64,000 bases of DNA from Combretum micranthum (GCA_024138025.1 JAMXBD010000402.1:124001-188000); one strand, 5' to 3'. Positions 13,067-26,312 are shown, counted from the stretch's first letter. Notes: a model not told the origin generated them from the letters alone. Made by a program: numbers and translations.

Positions 13067-13891
13067 TGTAGAGGGTCATTTTGGTAATGGGGATTTTCGC
13101 CCCATATAATGCCACGGGCCGGTCTTTTGGGCTAGTGATAGGGCTTAGAAAACCGAGTCTAATAAGGGATGTCATAAGAAGATTGACTTGATAGACTCGA
13201 AACAGAGGCTATCAGACCGGTTTATTCCGCTCTCAATCTTATTCGATTTTCTTATGTGCAAAAAGTAGACTCCAAAAATATATTCCTGGGTTAATTTAGG
13301 CTTTATTTGGCTAAAATAGGGCTTATTTGGAATAAAATGAGCCTATTTCTATTTTTTATCGAAGATAGGCTATTTTAATAAGAATATGAACTCTTTTCTA
13401 TTACAAAAGCCCTCATTCTATTCTAGGCCCATGTCTAAAGCCCATGCCTACATACAAAAGAATGAATGGATTATGGCCGTCAGATTCATGGAAGAGATCT
13501 AATGGTTGCAAGCAATACTTCATCTCAACCATCCATCCAGAAGTCATCCAACGGCTTCTACTAGCCTCCAACATCTATAAATAAGATGCTTCTCCTCTCA
13601 TTTGGAAGGATTCTGCAGATTACTAAGATTGAGAGCGATGCAGATACACTGCTGAAACATCTCCAAGGAAGATTAAAGCAACTGTTCTACCAAGAATGAG
13701 TCAAGAACGATCGAGTCTACTTGATTTGATCTTCTCTCACACTTGTGCACTTGAGAAACTGGGCTTACTTGATCCTCCTCCCATGCTTCTCTCTATGACA
13801 TCCTATACGTGTTATCAGTTCAAGATTTCTCTCAGGTCAACCACCACACCTATTGCATGTGATCAATCAGCTGTAGTAACCCCCTATTACA
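13067..13891 (+). repeat. TE1 3' LTR
   Basis: 825 bp, TGTAGAGGG to CCTATTACA, with a CTATAAATA box at 13575-13583. The next bases (TAATAAAATTT) match the right side of the empty site at 44368. It is noticeably more diverged from the 5' LTR than the 5' LTR is from TE2, so the insertion is older than the block duplication. Confidence 0.72.
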
Positions 13892-14785
13892 TAATAAAAT
13901 TTTATTTTTCATATATTGTGCTTGTTTTAACAAGTAGGTTTACTATGAAAGATGTTCTACTTCATTTGAGCATAGATATCTTTTAGTAGAAGGTCTATGC
14001 TATAGAATCTGCTAAAGAAGGCTATCCTAAACATTTAGATTAAAATCCTAGTACATCTTATTTCTTGAAGAGCTAGTCAAAGAAGAACGCAAGATTGCTA
14101 AAAATGAGATGAGAACTTATCAAAAACTAATTGTGAGTTCTCAAGATTTGATTTTGGATTTAATCATTTCTACATTCTATACCCCTCAATGCAATAGCTG
14201 ATTCAATTTGATCAGTAAAGCTCTTAAATGAACTAGAAATGTAAGCAAATTATTTGTTTAAGTAAATTTAATAGTAGAATAAATCAGATGAGATGCATTT
14301 GGCCAGGTTAAATTATAGAAAATTGATAAGCTTGTGGGCAATTATGTTAGGATATTAATTTAACTTCTTAAGCTATGTATTGACTCCACAGCTCTAAATA
14401 TGTCTACATCATCCAAAACTAGATTTATTTATTAAAAAAAAATTTTTTACTATGATGTCTTCAATATTTCAAGAACAAGCATGAAAAAATAAAGTTAGGA
14501 GAGAAATCATAGCAGACACAGACAATACTTCCTAGGATATAGTGAAATATGCTACTTGGAAGTTCACTATTTGCGCAATTACTGCTAGGAAAGGATTGTA
14601 TATTTGATATCCTCTACATGAGTAAACTTTATATCTTGGTAACAAATAGTAAAATGAAAAGATGCTAACAACCCCTACGTAAGCTCATAAGATAATTATT
14701 AGATATGACAATTTTTCCTCAAAAAACATGTCATGGTATTTGGTTTTGGTTATATTATGTGAAATGAAGGAAGAGTGACAATAAA
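13892..14785 (-). other. Host flank between TE1 and solo LTR
   Basis: Non-coding DNA collinear with 44368-45000 in block B. It is the left part of the 3' flank of TNL A. No gene seen. Confidence 0.6.
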
Positions 14786-16539
14786 TGATCCGCTGTAGAT
14801 GTGTATATATAATAAGTGCGAATGCTACCAGCAAGTATATTGGGTCGAATCAAGTAATATAATGATGAGTAGAGTATTATTACCACGAGGATTACTTGAC
14901 TACTAAACATGTATTAGATTCTACTATTATTCAAGCAATTGAATTTGAAACAATTAACTTATTAACTACAGTTAAACCAAGATTTTAATTAACAATGAGA
15001 GTAGAGAGACTGTTTCTGAGAGAAATATAGCAATTGAGCGTGGGAAAAACAGAATCCACCCAAATTTTACTAATCATATTGCTATCGTATTATAATAATG
15101 ATTTGCTTTGTAAATATTCATATAGAATTATCAAAGATCTTAATTCTTTTCCAAGTTTTAAAATATTTAAAACCACCAATTAATCCATTAGCTTCCACTA
15201 CAAAAATTAACAGTGGAATCGAAATTACAATCATGAATCTTCCAATTCTATGATTGATTAATGCCCTAATCAATTCCCTCTAATCCCTTAGTGGGAAACG
15301 AATCTAAAACATTACATGAATTTCAAAAGATAATTTCTAAATTAGGTAAATTACGCTGCTTCCATAATTGTGATTTAACCCAAATTTAAAATTCCTTATG
15401 AACCCTAATTTCCCTTCAGAGTTCTCAAGATTCCTATGCACCTAAACAATTTATAGTAGGAATTACAACATGAATATTCCACAAATCTAACAATTCTATA
15501 ACATAAATACAATCATCCTATTAGTTATTCTAGGGTTTCATCATATTCCCACAATAAAAGCTTAGAATGATATGGATTGATTCAAACAATCATAAATAAG
15601 AGTAACTGCGACAAGAGAATTCATCTTTAAAAACATAAACACATATTGAAATTGCACAAAGAGAATAAAAAAGTAGAGATCACCAATTTCAATAACAAAT
15701 ATCTTGTTGCAAAACTTCAACAAAAGTCTTGATCTTCAATCCTTCAAATGACTATAGGGTTTCTCCATTGACAAAAGTGAATCCAAAACAAATCTCTGGC
15801 GAATCTAATCTAAGATCTACTATGTATACTTTAGATCTCAAGAACTGATGGAAAATTTCGTGTGTGTATCAGAATGAAACAACCCTACGAGTTTTATAAG
15901 CAATTGCAAAGGAGTTCCAAAAGTTACGATGTACACTGGCGGTTACAGAGTCTACGCCGGTGATGTACTTGTGCTATAAGACTTACGCTAGTTAAACACT
16001 GGCAGCATTGAAGCCCGCTTTAAAGATTTTGATTATGTTCATGAACAATGCCGGTCTAACGCTAGCTGCTTACTTTTCCCAATAGCCGACGTACATACAA
16101 AAAATATAAAGGTTGATGAAGTTCTCTGATGTGCATTGGCGGTGTTGAAGCCAATGTTAAAAAATTCGATTCTATACACATGCTAAATCGGCTCATCGCC
16201 AATGGTGTAAGATCTAAATTGCTGGCGTACTTTGAAAATTCTGAATGCTGGTGAAAACTTCCTTAAACACCGACGGCCTTGGTTTAAGACATTGAAGGCT
16301 GGCTTTTGTGATGTTGAAGGCCGACGGTATACTTGCTTTGATGGCTGATTTACTTTGTTTTGTTCATTAAAATAGCTCAAAACTCCTTCAAATTTCTTAT
16401 ATTTGCAATTCTAAGTCCTTCATGACCTGAAATATCAATTCAAGAACAATTAAGTACCAATTCCTTTAGATTTCTATAAAATCAATAATAATTTATCATC
16501 AATTGTTTAATGAAAAGTGTGTAAAATATGACTTTATCA
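14786..16539. mobile_element. Solo LTR, 1.75 kb, probably Athila-like
   Basis: Starts TGATCCGC and ends TTTATCA, with TGAT/ATCA terminal inverted repeats like the LTR at 56261. Flanks are ATAAA (14781-14785) and ATACA (16540-16544), a 5-bp duplication with one mismatch. The segment is missing from the paralogous site in block B (near 45030). Read on the minus strand it begins TGATAAAGTCATATTTTACA, a typical start for this LTR class, so the element is probably inverted. The centre (15930-16330) carries many short CCGGC/GCCGG-rich modules. Confidence 0.6.
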
Positions 16540-19343
16540 ATACAATAATGTTTCGACATTAGCATGAAACCTCACCAGCATATGAAAATGTATTCTAACC
16601 TTGAAAGTCCATTACTTGTTCAAGGGAAAACCTTGAAAGCTAATTATAATTCAAATATTCAATGAAAAAGGGGAAGAACTTCACCACAATTTCTTAATAT
16701 TTCCACATATTGCTTTCACACTTATGAAGTTTGTTTACTTTCTAGAGGAGTAAAAACAAGAACTCTAAATGTGCTATAATTTTTATTTGATGATGTAATA
16801 TGTTTGTCTTGCTCTGATATGAAAAGCATGATGTGGTTTTTATGATTCAAGACATGCTTTGCCTTATGCATATCCACTAAAACAACACATACCACTAATG
16901 TGCACCTAATACTGAATCAATCATCTTTAGGCGGCAAGGAAGATACAAAGCCACATCAAGAAACTTTAATAATACAAAAGCAAGGTAATTGGCAAAAACT
17001 GAGGTGAGCGTTTTACAATAAGGTGGTGATGGAAGGATAACAATAGATTTTCATGCTCTCTCTCAAAGTGTATAAATAAATAAATAAACACTGAGCTAGC
17101 ACCAAAATGAGCTACAATTCCTCGATCTTTGCCATAGTAGCACTTACAACTTGCTCACTTCTTAATAGAAATGATGCCTATAAATGACAACATTAAAAGT
17201 TTCATAAATTCACCAATAATAAGATATCCTATGGCATACAATAGAAATAAGCTTAACCAAGTATCAAATTAAGGATTCACATTATGAGTAGGAAATATGG
17301 TGTTAACACCATCTATCAAAAATCCAATGACAATCATTAGTCATGAATACGATTGATTACTATGGTATGCACACCAATTCTCTACATTACTGTATCTAAT
17401 TGATGAGTTGTGATGAAGGAGAAGGATTGAATAGAGGAACTCTCGGACATTTGAGGTAAATCAACTTGTTCAGTTAATATTCTTTTGGAAGGGATTTGCC
17501 TTTTCTATTGATTCTTATGTACCCTTCATGACTCGTTTAGGAATAACAAAAAATTATAGCAATTACTAGTCTCAAAATCTGAAATTATTTCCATATTGGA
17601 CCTTGGACATATAATAGTTTAGAATCGAATTTCTTTAAGAGAATATAATAAATTGTTCACCACAATATTATTTAATAAAGATTACAAGTCACTAAGTGAT
17701 CTCTTTAGTAATTATCTACATCTTATTGGATACATTTCTATATAAAAGTATAATAGCTCTATTTTCTTCTATGTTTTGATGTCATTAACTTCCTATATTC
17801 CCCTTAGTTTGTCAAAGGTAGCTCAACGTTTACTTAGAACAATATGTTTGGACTTATTTGGAGATATATGTGGCAGTTTTTTATTTAAGAAAAATTTGAA
17901 TGAGAATAATATATGATAAGGGGTACCGGTACTACATAGGAAGCCTTATTGATATATATCTCAGAAGAAACATCTCACTATCATCTTCTTGCTTTAGTTT
18001 TCCTTAAATTAAATCTAATGGTCCAAAGAAAATCTAGATAAGGCACTTATATTAAAATATCTTGACTATTTTCCTTGGTCTATGCATGTCTATCTATTAC
18101 AGCAGGACTTAAGGGAGAACATTTCTTAGATACATACTTTATTATAAATACTATTGATTACAATGGTACCGGCTAATTTAATCATCCAATGTAATGTTGT
18201 AATTAGATGAGAATGCTCAAGTAATTGATTGTCTGAGTAAGATTGTATATCAAGAAAAAAAATTGTAGGATTTCAATTGGCACCTAAAACATTTTAGGGA
18301 TTAATGTGATTGAGGAATTTCTAGAATGGGCAAGTTTGAGATTTATAGGTAAGAAATTGCAGCAATGTAGTAAAGCTAGTTGCTATGCGTTTGACACCAA
18401 CTTGTCAAAAAGATTACTCAACAATCTACATAAAAAATATAGTTGTAAGTAAGCTTCTTTAGTGAAACATTGTGCTAATAATTGTACATGTGTTGCGATA
18501 ATACTCCAAAATAGCATATGAGAGCCATTCCAGTTTAGTATGCAATATTTTTTTATGGTATAAGAAGTCTTAATCGTTGCTGCAAAATAGAATTTCCTTA
18601 CAAGATAGTGGGATTATGCTATCAAGATATCATATCAAAGTGAAATCGATATCAATATAAGTCAGACTAAAGAAAAGAAAATAAACCATGTAAAACCAAC
18701 ATCATAATGCTTTAAAGGAATCTATGTTCTGGACTTAGGACACAGAAGATGTTGGTTCTTAGATGAGCCCAACGGAAAACACACAAAATTTTCTCAATTG
18801 CATTTCAAATGCTACATGTAAAGGTAAATTATTAACATAAGCCAAGATGTAAACTATAAAAGTAAAACAAACTCGAACCCAAGTTATAGTACATTATTGT
18901 CAATAGGGAAAAAAATAGCAAATAAATGTAGAAAAATTATTTAAATAAAAGTAGGAAAATGATTTAAGCAAAATTTTAATGAATGTAGTATCTAGTGCTA
19001 ATGCAACACTTATGGATGGAAGCATAGATGAACATAATGTAATGAAACTACCAAGTAGATGCAGAGTTGTTGGATAGCAACATTGTACCTTTAAATAGGT
19101 CTAAAAGCACTAGAATCGAGTGTTTGTCGACTGTTGTTGGAGAGACTAATCTAATTTCCCACATTCTGATGCAAAAATTAACTGCTCCATTTTAGAGTTT
19201 GGTATATGGAATTCTCTCTAAAGAAGCGCAACCCAAAATTCGATATGCTCTATGATTCTAACTACCGGAAATCTCAACTAAATTGGGACAAAACCATACT
19301 TCAACTCCCTTAGCCTCTTTAAACTTGACAATTCAGGCAGTTT
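16540..19343 (-). other. 3' flank of TNL A, no gene
   Basis: Non-coding DNA collinear with about 45060-47090 of block B, with many small indels. A segment of about 380 bp near 17875-18255 has no counterpart in block B. No ORF of note. Confidence 0.6.
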
Positions 19344-20630
19344 CTAAAGCTTTTTACAAAAATTTATCACTAATTTTGTTAGATTCTCTAACATTTTAAG
19401 CCTGTCAATTTCAGAAAGGTCAACATCATATATATACAAATGTTCCAATGATTCACAATAGTGAATTTCCTTAAGTTTGCTTATGAGAGTTTCTAAAGTT
19501 CTTAGATTACGTAATTTTCTTAAATACAATAGATCTAATATCATCAATAACTTGCAATTACAAATATATAAACCTGTTAAGCCTGAGGGAAGATCCATTA
19601 ATGACCCTAGAGACTTGCATGCCCAGATGTCCAAGTCTTTTATGCCCTTAGGCAACTTTGGGATGCTTTGTAGTTGGTCACAAGATGTAATCTCTAAACT
19701 TGTAAGCTGAATAAGCACACTTATATCAGCATGCAAGTTAATGACGTGTCCAAAGCCCAACCCCAATCTCTGAAGATTAGTTAACATTTCAACCCACCAT
19801 GGGGCAGGAGTGTCTACTCAGAATGGATAGTCTCTACCATATGGCGTGCTTGACTCTAAATTCTTAAAATTAATCATGTGTGATAGATCTAGAATCCTTG
19901 GCATCTCATCAGATATCACTTCTAGTAAAATTGAAGATTGGAACATCTTTTTCCAATATCGTCTGAAAAATCTATGATTTGACTCTTCAAGAGTGATGAG
20001 ATTTTCCAACAATCCAATTGTAGTGGGCAATTCTCTTATAAAAGTCCCACTAGGTCTTAATTCCTTCAAATTCTTCAAGTTACCATTTGTATTAGGAAGC
20101 TCAACAATTCTAGTGTGCGTTAAATCTAGTACAATTAGAGATTCCAAATCTATAATTGATTTTAGAAGCATTTTTATACCTTTGCAATGACTTAAAGACA
20201 ACTTTTGAAGATTCACCATATTTCCAGCTGAGTCAGAAAGTACAGTGATGTTTGAGTAAAGCATGCGAAGCTCTGTTATATTAGTTGCATAATCTAATGA
20301 CCTGGTCGTCTTAAAATTATAGGAATAAAGAAGCCTTAGCCTTCTTGTATGTGGCCAATTAGGAATTTCTACTATATTGGTCCAACCAATAATAAGTTCC
20401 TTTAAGGATTCTGTACACCTAAGCTCTTTTGGTATCTTCCATAGGCTTGTACAACTAGTTAAGTCTAGGATGACCAAATGATTTAACATATTGATAGACT
20501 CATCAATCTCCTCTAACTTCCCACAATCTCCAAGAATTATTTGCTCTAATTTTGGGTGAGATGAGAAGTCGGGAGTTCTAACCAATCTATCACATTCAGT
20601 CAAATTTAAAACCTTTAAATTTTTGGCCAT
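19344..20630 (-). pseudogene. TNL A exon 4 (LRR domain), one internal stop
   Basis: From ATGGCCAAAAATTTG at 20630 the frame reads about 270 residues of leucine-rich repeats (LKVLNLTECDRL, LVILDLTSCTSLWKIPKEL and others). It meets one TGA (19818-19820) and reopens in the same frame to 19344, ending NFCKKL. At least ten LRR-like units of 22-24 residues can be read. This is the better-preserved half of TNL A and shows what TNL B has lost. Confidence 0.8.
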
Positions 20631-20723
20631 CTATATAATTAAAATGAGCAACATCCACATTAGAGCAATATCATAGAAATGAATATATAGTAATATATAG
20701 TAGCATGGAGAACTTAATATACT

Positions 20724-21052
20724 TTAACATGCCTCCAACCACTCTAACTACTTTTGATTCTACTATAAGAGAGATCCAATATCACCAAGTCCTCGGGAGA
20801 AAATTTGCTTATATTAAGCATATAGGGAAACCAACTCAACGAAAGCCATCTCAATTGTGATAAAACAAGTGGACTCTATCGGAAAATGTTATTTGCCGCA
20901 GGTCTTTTATACCATCAGCACTGGTATTGAAGATAAGATGATTTAACCTGAAGGAGCTTTAAATTTGGTAGGCTTGCAAAAACTTCATTTGTGATCAAGT
21001 ATTCCATTTCCCCATAAAAATCAAGGTTGATTCCCTGAACATTATCACTTCT
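20724..21052 (-). pseudogene. TNL A exon 3 remnant
   Basis: Aligned to B exon 3 (47876-48205). The canonical acceptor ACAG is ACAA here (21053-21054); a possible shifted acceptor two bases on would break the frame. Stops occur within the exon. The tail WSGWRRVK-like region is still recognisable. Confidence 0.65.
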
Positions 21053-21054
21053 TT

Positions 21055-22777
21055 GTGAAAGAAGATGCCACAATACATGAATTGCATATCATGCATCATT
21101 CTAAAAACAAAAATAGGATGAATTATAAATACAATTGCTTCATGTGCTTTTAGCTTCTTATTTTCTAATATCAAGCCTTTGCATCCTAAATCTCTATAAA
21201 TTTGAAAAAAAAAAGTCCTGATCTCCTATAGAACATTTAAATCTTGATTTTATGCATTTTTTTTCTAATTTAACATATATTTATTATTTTTTTCCAAAAA
21301 TAAAATAACGAAAAATGATTTAAAACACATATTTCTTGAAAGATATGGAGTCTAAGCTCAATTTCAAAAAGTGAGAGTTAAGCATACATAAAATGTGTAA
21401 ATGTTTAATTTACCTAAAATTAATTCAACTCACGTTTCAAAGAGAATCCAAGAGTATGTTATCACAAAAGTTAGTTACTACTTAGGGATGGAAATGCCAC
21501 AATATAGAAAATTTCTCAATTTAAAACAAGAAATTTGTTTGAAAATTTTCTAATACTAATTTGTGTTTAATGGAAGTTTAAGTTCAATTCAATTTAAAGC
21601 TATTATTAATTTTAATAAGGATTAAGCTGAAAAATAGCATCAACGAACTGTAATTTTTTTACGTATTCATATGTAGATGGTTATATATAGTTGTAGATTT
21701 TATTATATGCATGGCAAGTGGGTTGTATAAAATATATAGTATTCATTATTACAAAATAAGGCACACATTATAAGATATAACATTCTTATGATTATTCTTC
21801 TTTTCCTTCGGATGATGTCTCAAAAGCAAGACAAAGCGAAATATTTGATTCCTTACATAATTTTAATTATCATTTATACGATTACAAGATAATATATAAA
21901 TGAATGAGAAAAGTATAACGAATTATATATATTGTGAATAATTGCAATTAAAAGATATTAATATATATTGTAGAAAGATAACTAATATACATGCATAGCT
22001 GTATATTAGATAGTATTACATGTGATATATTATACATTTAGTATTGTATAATTTAAAATATTTTCTAAGAGTAATTGTATATTAAAATACTTGAAAATAG
22101 TGTAAATTTAGTTATCAACGTATGTCTATTAATCTACTTGTATCTTTAAAAATTTATTCATATCATTAGAGTTCATAAAAAAGTTAGCCACTAGCACATG
22201 TCAATTTCTATTGGGTCGACAATGATTAATTTAATAAAATAATGTTATTAAGTATACTTAATTAAATGATATGATAAAAAATTAAATTATATAAACCTTG
22301 AAAAAAATTGTAAAACCACTATATCTCTGTAATGTGTTCTACTTCCCCGAGCCTGTCACTCTTCTTGCATATAAACAAACTCAAAATTTTATATTTAATA
22401 TCAATTAGTATCAACATTTGACTTTAGCTCATTTTTAGATTGTTTGTATGGTGGTGATGGGTTGTAAATAAGAGAGTGTGGGTTTGCAAAATTTTTAAGG
22501 GTTTTTGTTTGCTTTAAGCTATTCAAGAGTAATGAATTTTATAAGTTGTAAAAACTTATGATTTGGTCCGTGTTTCTAGTTTTGAAGAGTTCTTAAAGCA
22601 AATTGAAATTTCTGTAAAACTCCAACTCGAAAATCAAATGTTCTTTATGCTAGTATTTGGATTGTGGATTGAAGCATCCATGTGTTCAATAGAACTAACA
22701 TGAAACTTATCAGAAGCATCCTTTGTAGTTGAAGGTAATAAATAAAGGAAAATGTTGATGGATAAGGATGAGATTAC
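21055..22777 (-). other. TNL A intron 2 region
   Basis: About 1.7 kb between NBS and exon 3. It is collinear with the 1.32 kb intron of TNL B, including a conserved block TCTCTGTAATGTGTTCTACT at 22324-22343, with extra AT-rich DNA at about 21650-22200. No ORF. Confidence 0.6.
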
Positions 22778-23874
22778 CACTTTTCTTATGAAAAGTTTAG
22801 TTGCTTCCTTTTCATTTCATAGCCTACTTTATTTTTCAAGTCTCATATCTTCTTATTCAACAATTTCTCTACCAAAGTCCCTTAATTGGTTATGCATCCA
22901 TAGTGAATAGTCATCTTGTATTTTAATTAGGGACATTTGTTGAAGGACTTCAATTGCTTCTTCTCAAAATTTTGACTCATCCCAAAAGTAAATTGTGATT
23001 CTCTCGTCTTGTCCAATGAAAAAGCAAGCTATGTCAAGAAATATATGCTTTTGTTGATCATCCAGTGCTTCAGAACTAATCATCAACTTCATACCAATAT
23101 CTTTGTGAGAAACTTTTTCCAATTTATTTACTATGATATCACACATTTTTTTGCTTTTACCACAAAGCAAAGAACCAATAACCTCAAGAGCCAAAGGATG
23201 TCCTCCTATCCTCTTGCCCTCTCTACTGTTTTTTGAGAAAGAGTAGCATATTCGATTGGAGGTTTATTTTGTCAAAAGGCATGACAGCTAAAAGTCAAAG
23301 AACTTGGTCAATATCTAGATTGTTAAGTTCATAGGATCAGTCCATGTTAATCCAATCAAGGATGCTCTTGTTTCTAGTGGCGATGATGATTTTTCTTCCC
23401 GATCCAAAACAATTATGCTCTCCAATAAGAACTCGTAATCGGCTATTTTCATCCACATCATCCATAAGAAGAAGAACCTTTTTTGTAAAAAATCTTTCAC
23501 TACTTACTCCAATTCCTTCATCAATAGTAGAGATATTTGTTGATGCCTCATTTAAAATGTCAGAGATCAACTTCTTTTGCATAAACATCATACCATTAGA
23601 TCAAAAAGTTTCTCTTATACTAGCAAGAAAGCAATGGTTTTCAAAATAAGGTAATAGATGACTGTAAATGACTTTTTCAAGAGTTGTTTTTCCCATACCA
23701 CCCATCCCATAAAGTCCAATAATGCGTACACCATTTATTTCTGCAACTAAGGTATTTAAAACTTCTTTAATGCAATGATCCAATCCAGCTAAACAATCAA
23801 TTACTGCCAAATAAGCTTTCTTTAATTCACATAATGCTACAATGGTTACTTCTTTTATCAGCTCTCCCTCTTTT
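22778..23874 (-). pseudogene. TNL A exon 2 remnant (NB-ARC)
   Basis: The P-loop GMGGMGKTT, the kinase-2 string VLLLMDDVDE, an RNBS-B-like KIIIATRN and an RNBS-D-like IFLDIACFFIG are all present but interrupted. A TGA lies at 23601-23603 where B has CGA, another stop follows WINMD, and more follow DESKF and IVE. The splice donor is intact (GGTAATC at 22778). Confidence 0.85.
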
Positions 23875-24774
23875 CTGAAAAGCACATGCAACATGATGAG
23901 GATAAGGTCATCATTTTCAGTAATTACACAAGAATGATCAATGATAAATTAATTATAAATTATACCAATAATTTGAAAAGAGGGGGCAAGGGACAATTCA
24001 ACGGTTTTTAATTTTTGAAAGCTAGAAGGTCGCAATAAAAGCACAAGATATCACATAGATTCATTAATTTAGGAATGAGACATTATCACTTGTACTCAGC
24101 ACACCACCTCAAAGTTCTTACAAGAGACATCATACCCATCAAACATGCCATATGGCATTATGTAATATTAATAAACATAACGACATTTTGGCCCTATAAT
24201 AAAATTTAGAATCAAAGAAAAGGGAACTTGTACTAGTTATGTAATTTAGCTTTCAACTACAATGCTAACAAAGCAAGGGGAAAAATATAAATAAATTAAA
24301 AACGTCTTTCCAACGTGTTTCTAATAATGCTAGCAATTAAACGTCCAATTGGTTACTAGATGCAGTATTTGGAAAATTATAAGTGGTGAATTGTACACTG
24401 ATCGAAACTATGTCCCCTATATATACCAGTTAGTACATATATATTCGAATTTATCATTATTATTTTTATAATTATCAATATTATTAAGAATAAGTTGAAA
24501 GATTTATATATAAATATATAATAGAACCATTAATTCGCGAATGTTTAAAAGTCAAAGTAATAGATTGGCGAAGAACTAATCTAATGATATGAACATCAAA
24601 TTCCTTCTGGCCAAAAAAAATAAATAAATAAATAAAAAGAACATCAATCTCCATTGCAATTTTGACTTCTCTTTCTCCTAGTTGTAATATCACGAGTATA
24701 ATAATATAGATATTGTTTGAACTACATAACAGTAAAAGAAATTTTCATCATATATATCATGAAAGAAAGGAGCA

Positions 24775-25255
24775 CCTCTCTGACTGTTCCAACCTTTTAA
24801 TTCTCCAATCTCTCTCCACACTTTTTTCTAGTTTGCAATGTTCTCCTTGTCAAAACGTTTTTTATGTGATTCAAAGGCCTCTTGATAACTTCCAGTTTGA
24901 TTGCGAACTTTAAAAGGTGTAACATCATAAAAATAGGCATCACTTTCAATCCAGTGGTTCTCTTACACTTGACAACCATTTGCTTGCAGCATAACCTTTT
25001 GAAAAGATGGGTGTAACAATCTTAGACTGATTTATCCCCCTTAAGAAGTTTCGGTCCAATCTGTTCTCCTACCCTAAGTTTTCCATCATCTCTACACACT
25101 CTGATTCCTGCATCATTGAGTCTACCATAGAGATGATCGGTAAAGCCATCTTGAGTATCGAGACCTCTGAAAATTAAAAATACCTCATAATCTAACCCCG
25201 ATACAGAAATGTCTGATGTCCCCTCATCGGATTCTATGGGATTTTTCGTACCCAT
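24775..25255 (-). pseudogene. TNL A exon 1 remnant (TIR)
   Basis: Starts at an ATG at 25255 with MGTKNPIESDEGTSD, matching TNL B. The first TIR block DYEVFLIFRG is readable, then a frameshift follows LLKG. About 25 bp near 24970 are missing compared with B, removing part of the region around the catalytic glutamate. Later pieces (CKRTTGLKVMPIF) sit in another frame. The donor GT present in B is gone, because about 11 bp are deleted around 24770. Confidence 0.8.
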
Positions 25256-25742
25256 TCTCAATAAGAAGCTAAGAATGGAAGACAAACTTCACAACTCTGT
25301 TAAAACACAAAGCTAGATCTACGTGATGCGGGGGAAATGCGGCTTGCAAGTGGTAGATCTGGTCCAGATCTAGTCTCTTTATGTAGGTAGCTGCTATTGC
25401 AGGGCCTTTGACCATGCTGTGTGTATTGTTTAGTAAGTAGTGGATTTTGGTATTTAGCACGGTTTCTATTGCATTTCCTTCACGCTTAACTTTATTATTT
25501 TACTACACCAACAAATGTTCGTTGCTTTTTTCTTTTTTTCCGACGACAAATGTTTGCTGAGATGTTGTCTTTTTCTCGTCCCTTTTTCTTCTTTTACATT
25601 TTACTTTTCTTTTTTCATTTGGTCTACCATGCAGCTTCTTATTTGACATGGATTCCATATTATCATGTCTCCACTCATATTATCATGTTCACGACTTTTA
25701 AGAAAAAAGAGGTCTAATCTCTTCCCTTTGCACTTAATAAAA
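25256..25742 (-). promoter_or_regulatory. TNL A leader and upstream region
   Basis: Aligns with the upstream DNA of TNL B as far as about 25500 (shared CTTTATGTAG, ACCATGCYGTGT and TTTCTATTGCRTTTCCTTCACGC). Only one copy of the ACCATGCYGTGT module is present, against two full copies upstream of TNL B. No convincing TATA box can be fixed. Confidence 0.45.
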
Positions 25743-25750
25743 CCTCCTAT

Positions 25751-26312
25751 TAGGAATGCAACCGAATCGAGTTTCGGACGGGTCATATAAACCCAAACCT
25801 GCTATACTATAGGGCATACTAAACCCGGCCTCATAACCCTATGGGTTTTTTCTTTTTTATCTAAACCTACCCTACAGGGTTTATTCTAAAACCCGCCACC
25901 CGCCTGGTTACCTGCTTGACTATCAACTCGATCACTCACCCAATCATTGGCCCAATTATCAACTCAAACTTGCCTTGCTTATTGTTTTTTTTTTTTCCAA
26001 TAGATTCAACAGACTTGAGTCAATAATGAAATAATCTAATAATATAGCAATTCATCTTCTCTTTGCCAACTTGTTTTTAAATTTAGCTATTACTATGTTT
26101 ATATTTAGTAAATTTATTTACATTACAATTTTTTTTTACTATGACTAATGGGTCGGATGGGTATCCATTGGGTTTTAATAGTATTCAAACCAGATCCTAA
26201 TACCCTATAGGGTTTTTCACCTATGTCCAAACCCAATCCTATTACTCTATAGGGTTTTTATCCGGTTCGAAGGGTCGAAAACCCGTTAATGACCAACCTG
26301 GTTGCATCCCTA
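25751..26312. mobile_element. hAT-type MITE, 562 bp
   Basis: Terminal inverted repeats TAGGAATGCAACC and (inverted) TAGGGATGCAACC are flanked by CCTCCTAT (25743-25750) and CCTCCTGT (26313-26320), an 8-bp duplication with one mismatch, as expected for the hAT superfamily. Subterminal copies of the palindrome CCCTATAGGG lie near both ends. No coding capacity. It sits upstream of TNL A. Confidence 0.75.

Larger units (their letters stand above)
440..13891 (+). mobile_element. TE1: gag-only Ty3/gypsy-type LTR element, containing a nested LTR insertion
   Basis: The element is bounded by related LTRs at 440-1261 and 13067-13891. The target duplication is CTAAT at 435-439 on the left and TAAT at 13892-13895 on the right, apparently one base lost. 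The paralogous locus has an uninterrupted CTAAT followed by the same right flank at 44367-44371, which confirms a single insertion. Inside are a likely primer site, a decayed gag with a zinc knuckle, a tandem repeat array, unrecognised non-coding DNA and a purine tract before the 3' LTR. No protease, reverse transcriptase or integrase was found, so it looks like a non-autonomous gag-bearing derivative. Without the nested 3141-8774 element it is about 7.8 kb. Confidence 0.72.
19344..25255 (-). pseudogene. TNL A: degenerate TIR-NBS-LRR resistance gene
   Basis: All four exons of a TNL immune receptor can be traced on the minus strand by comparison with TNL B: TIR (about 24775-25255), NBS (22778-23874), a short linker-LRR exon (about 20724-21052) and the main LRR exon (19344-20630). 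In life such proteins are cytoplasmic or nuclear receptors that sense pathogen effectors and signal through TIR NADase activity. This copy cannot work. The TIR exon has frameshifts, a deletion and a lost splice donor; the NBS exon has several stops; the exon-3 acceptor AG is AA. It does keep the long LRR that TNL B lost. Upstream and downstream sequences align with block B, so A and B are tandem paralogues. Confidence 0.88.

Noticed and set aside
13067..13891. Solo LTR interpretation
   Set aside because: No 5-bp duplication around it. A purine tract precedes it, and the right flank plus the empty site in block B pair it with the LTR at 440.
23009..23649. Plus-strand ORFs over TNL A (and similar ones over TNL B at 49793-50402)
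   Set aside because: Antisense shadows of the NBS coding sequence.
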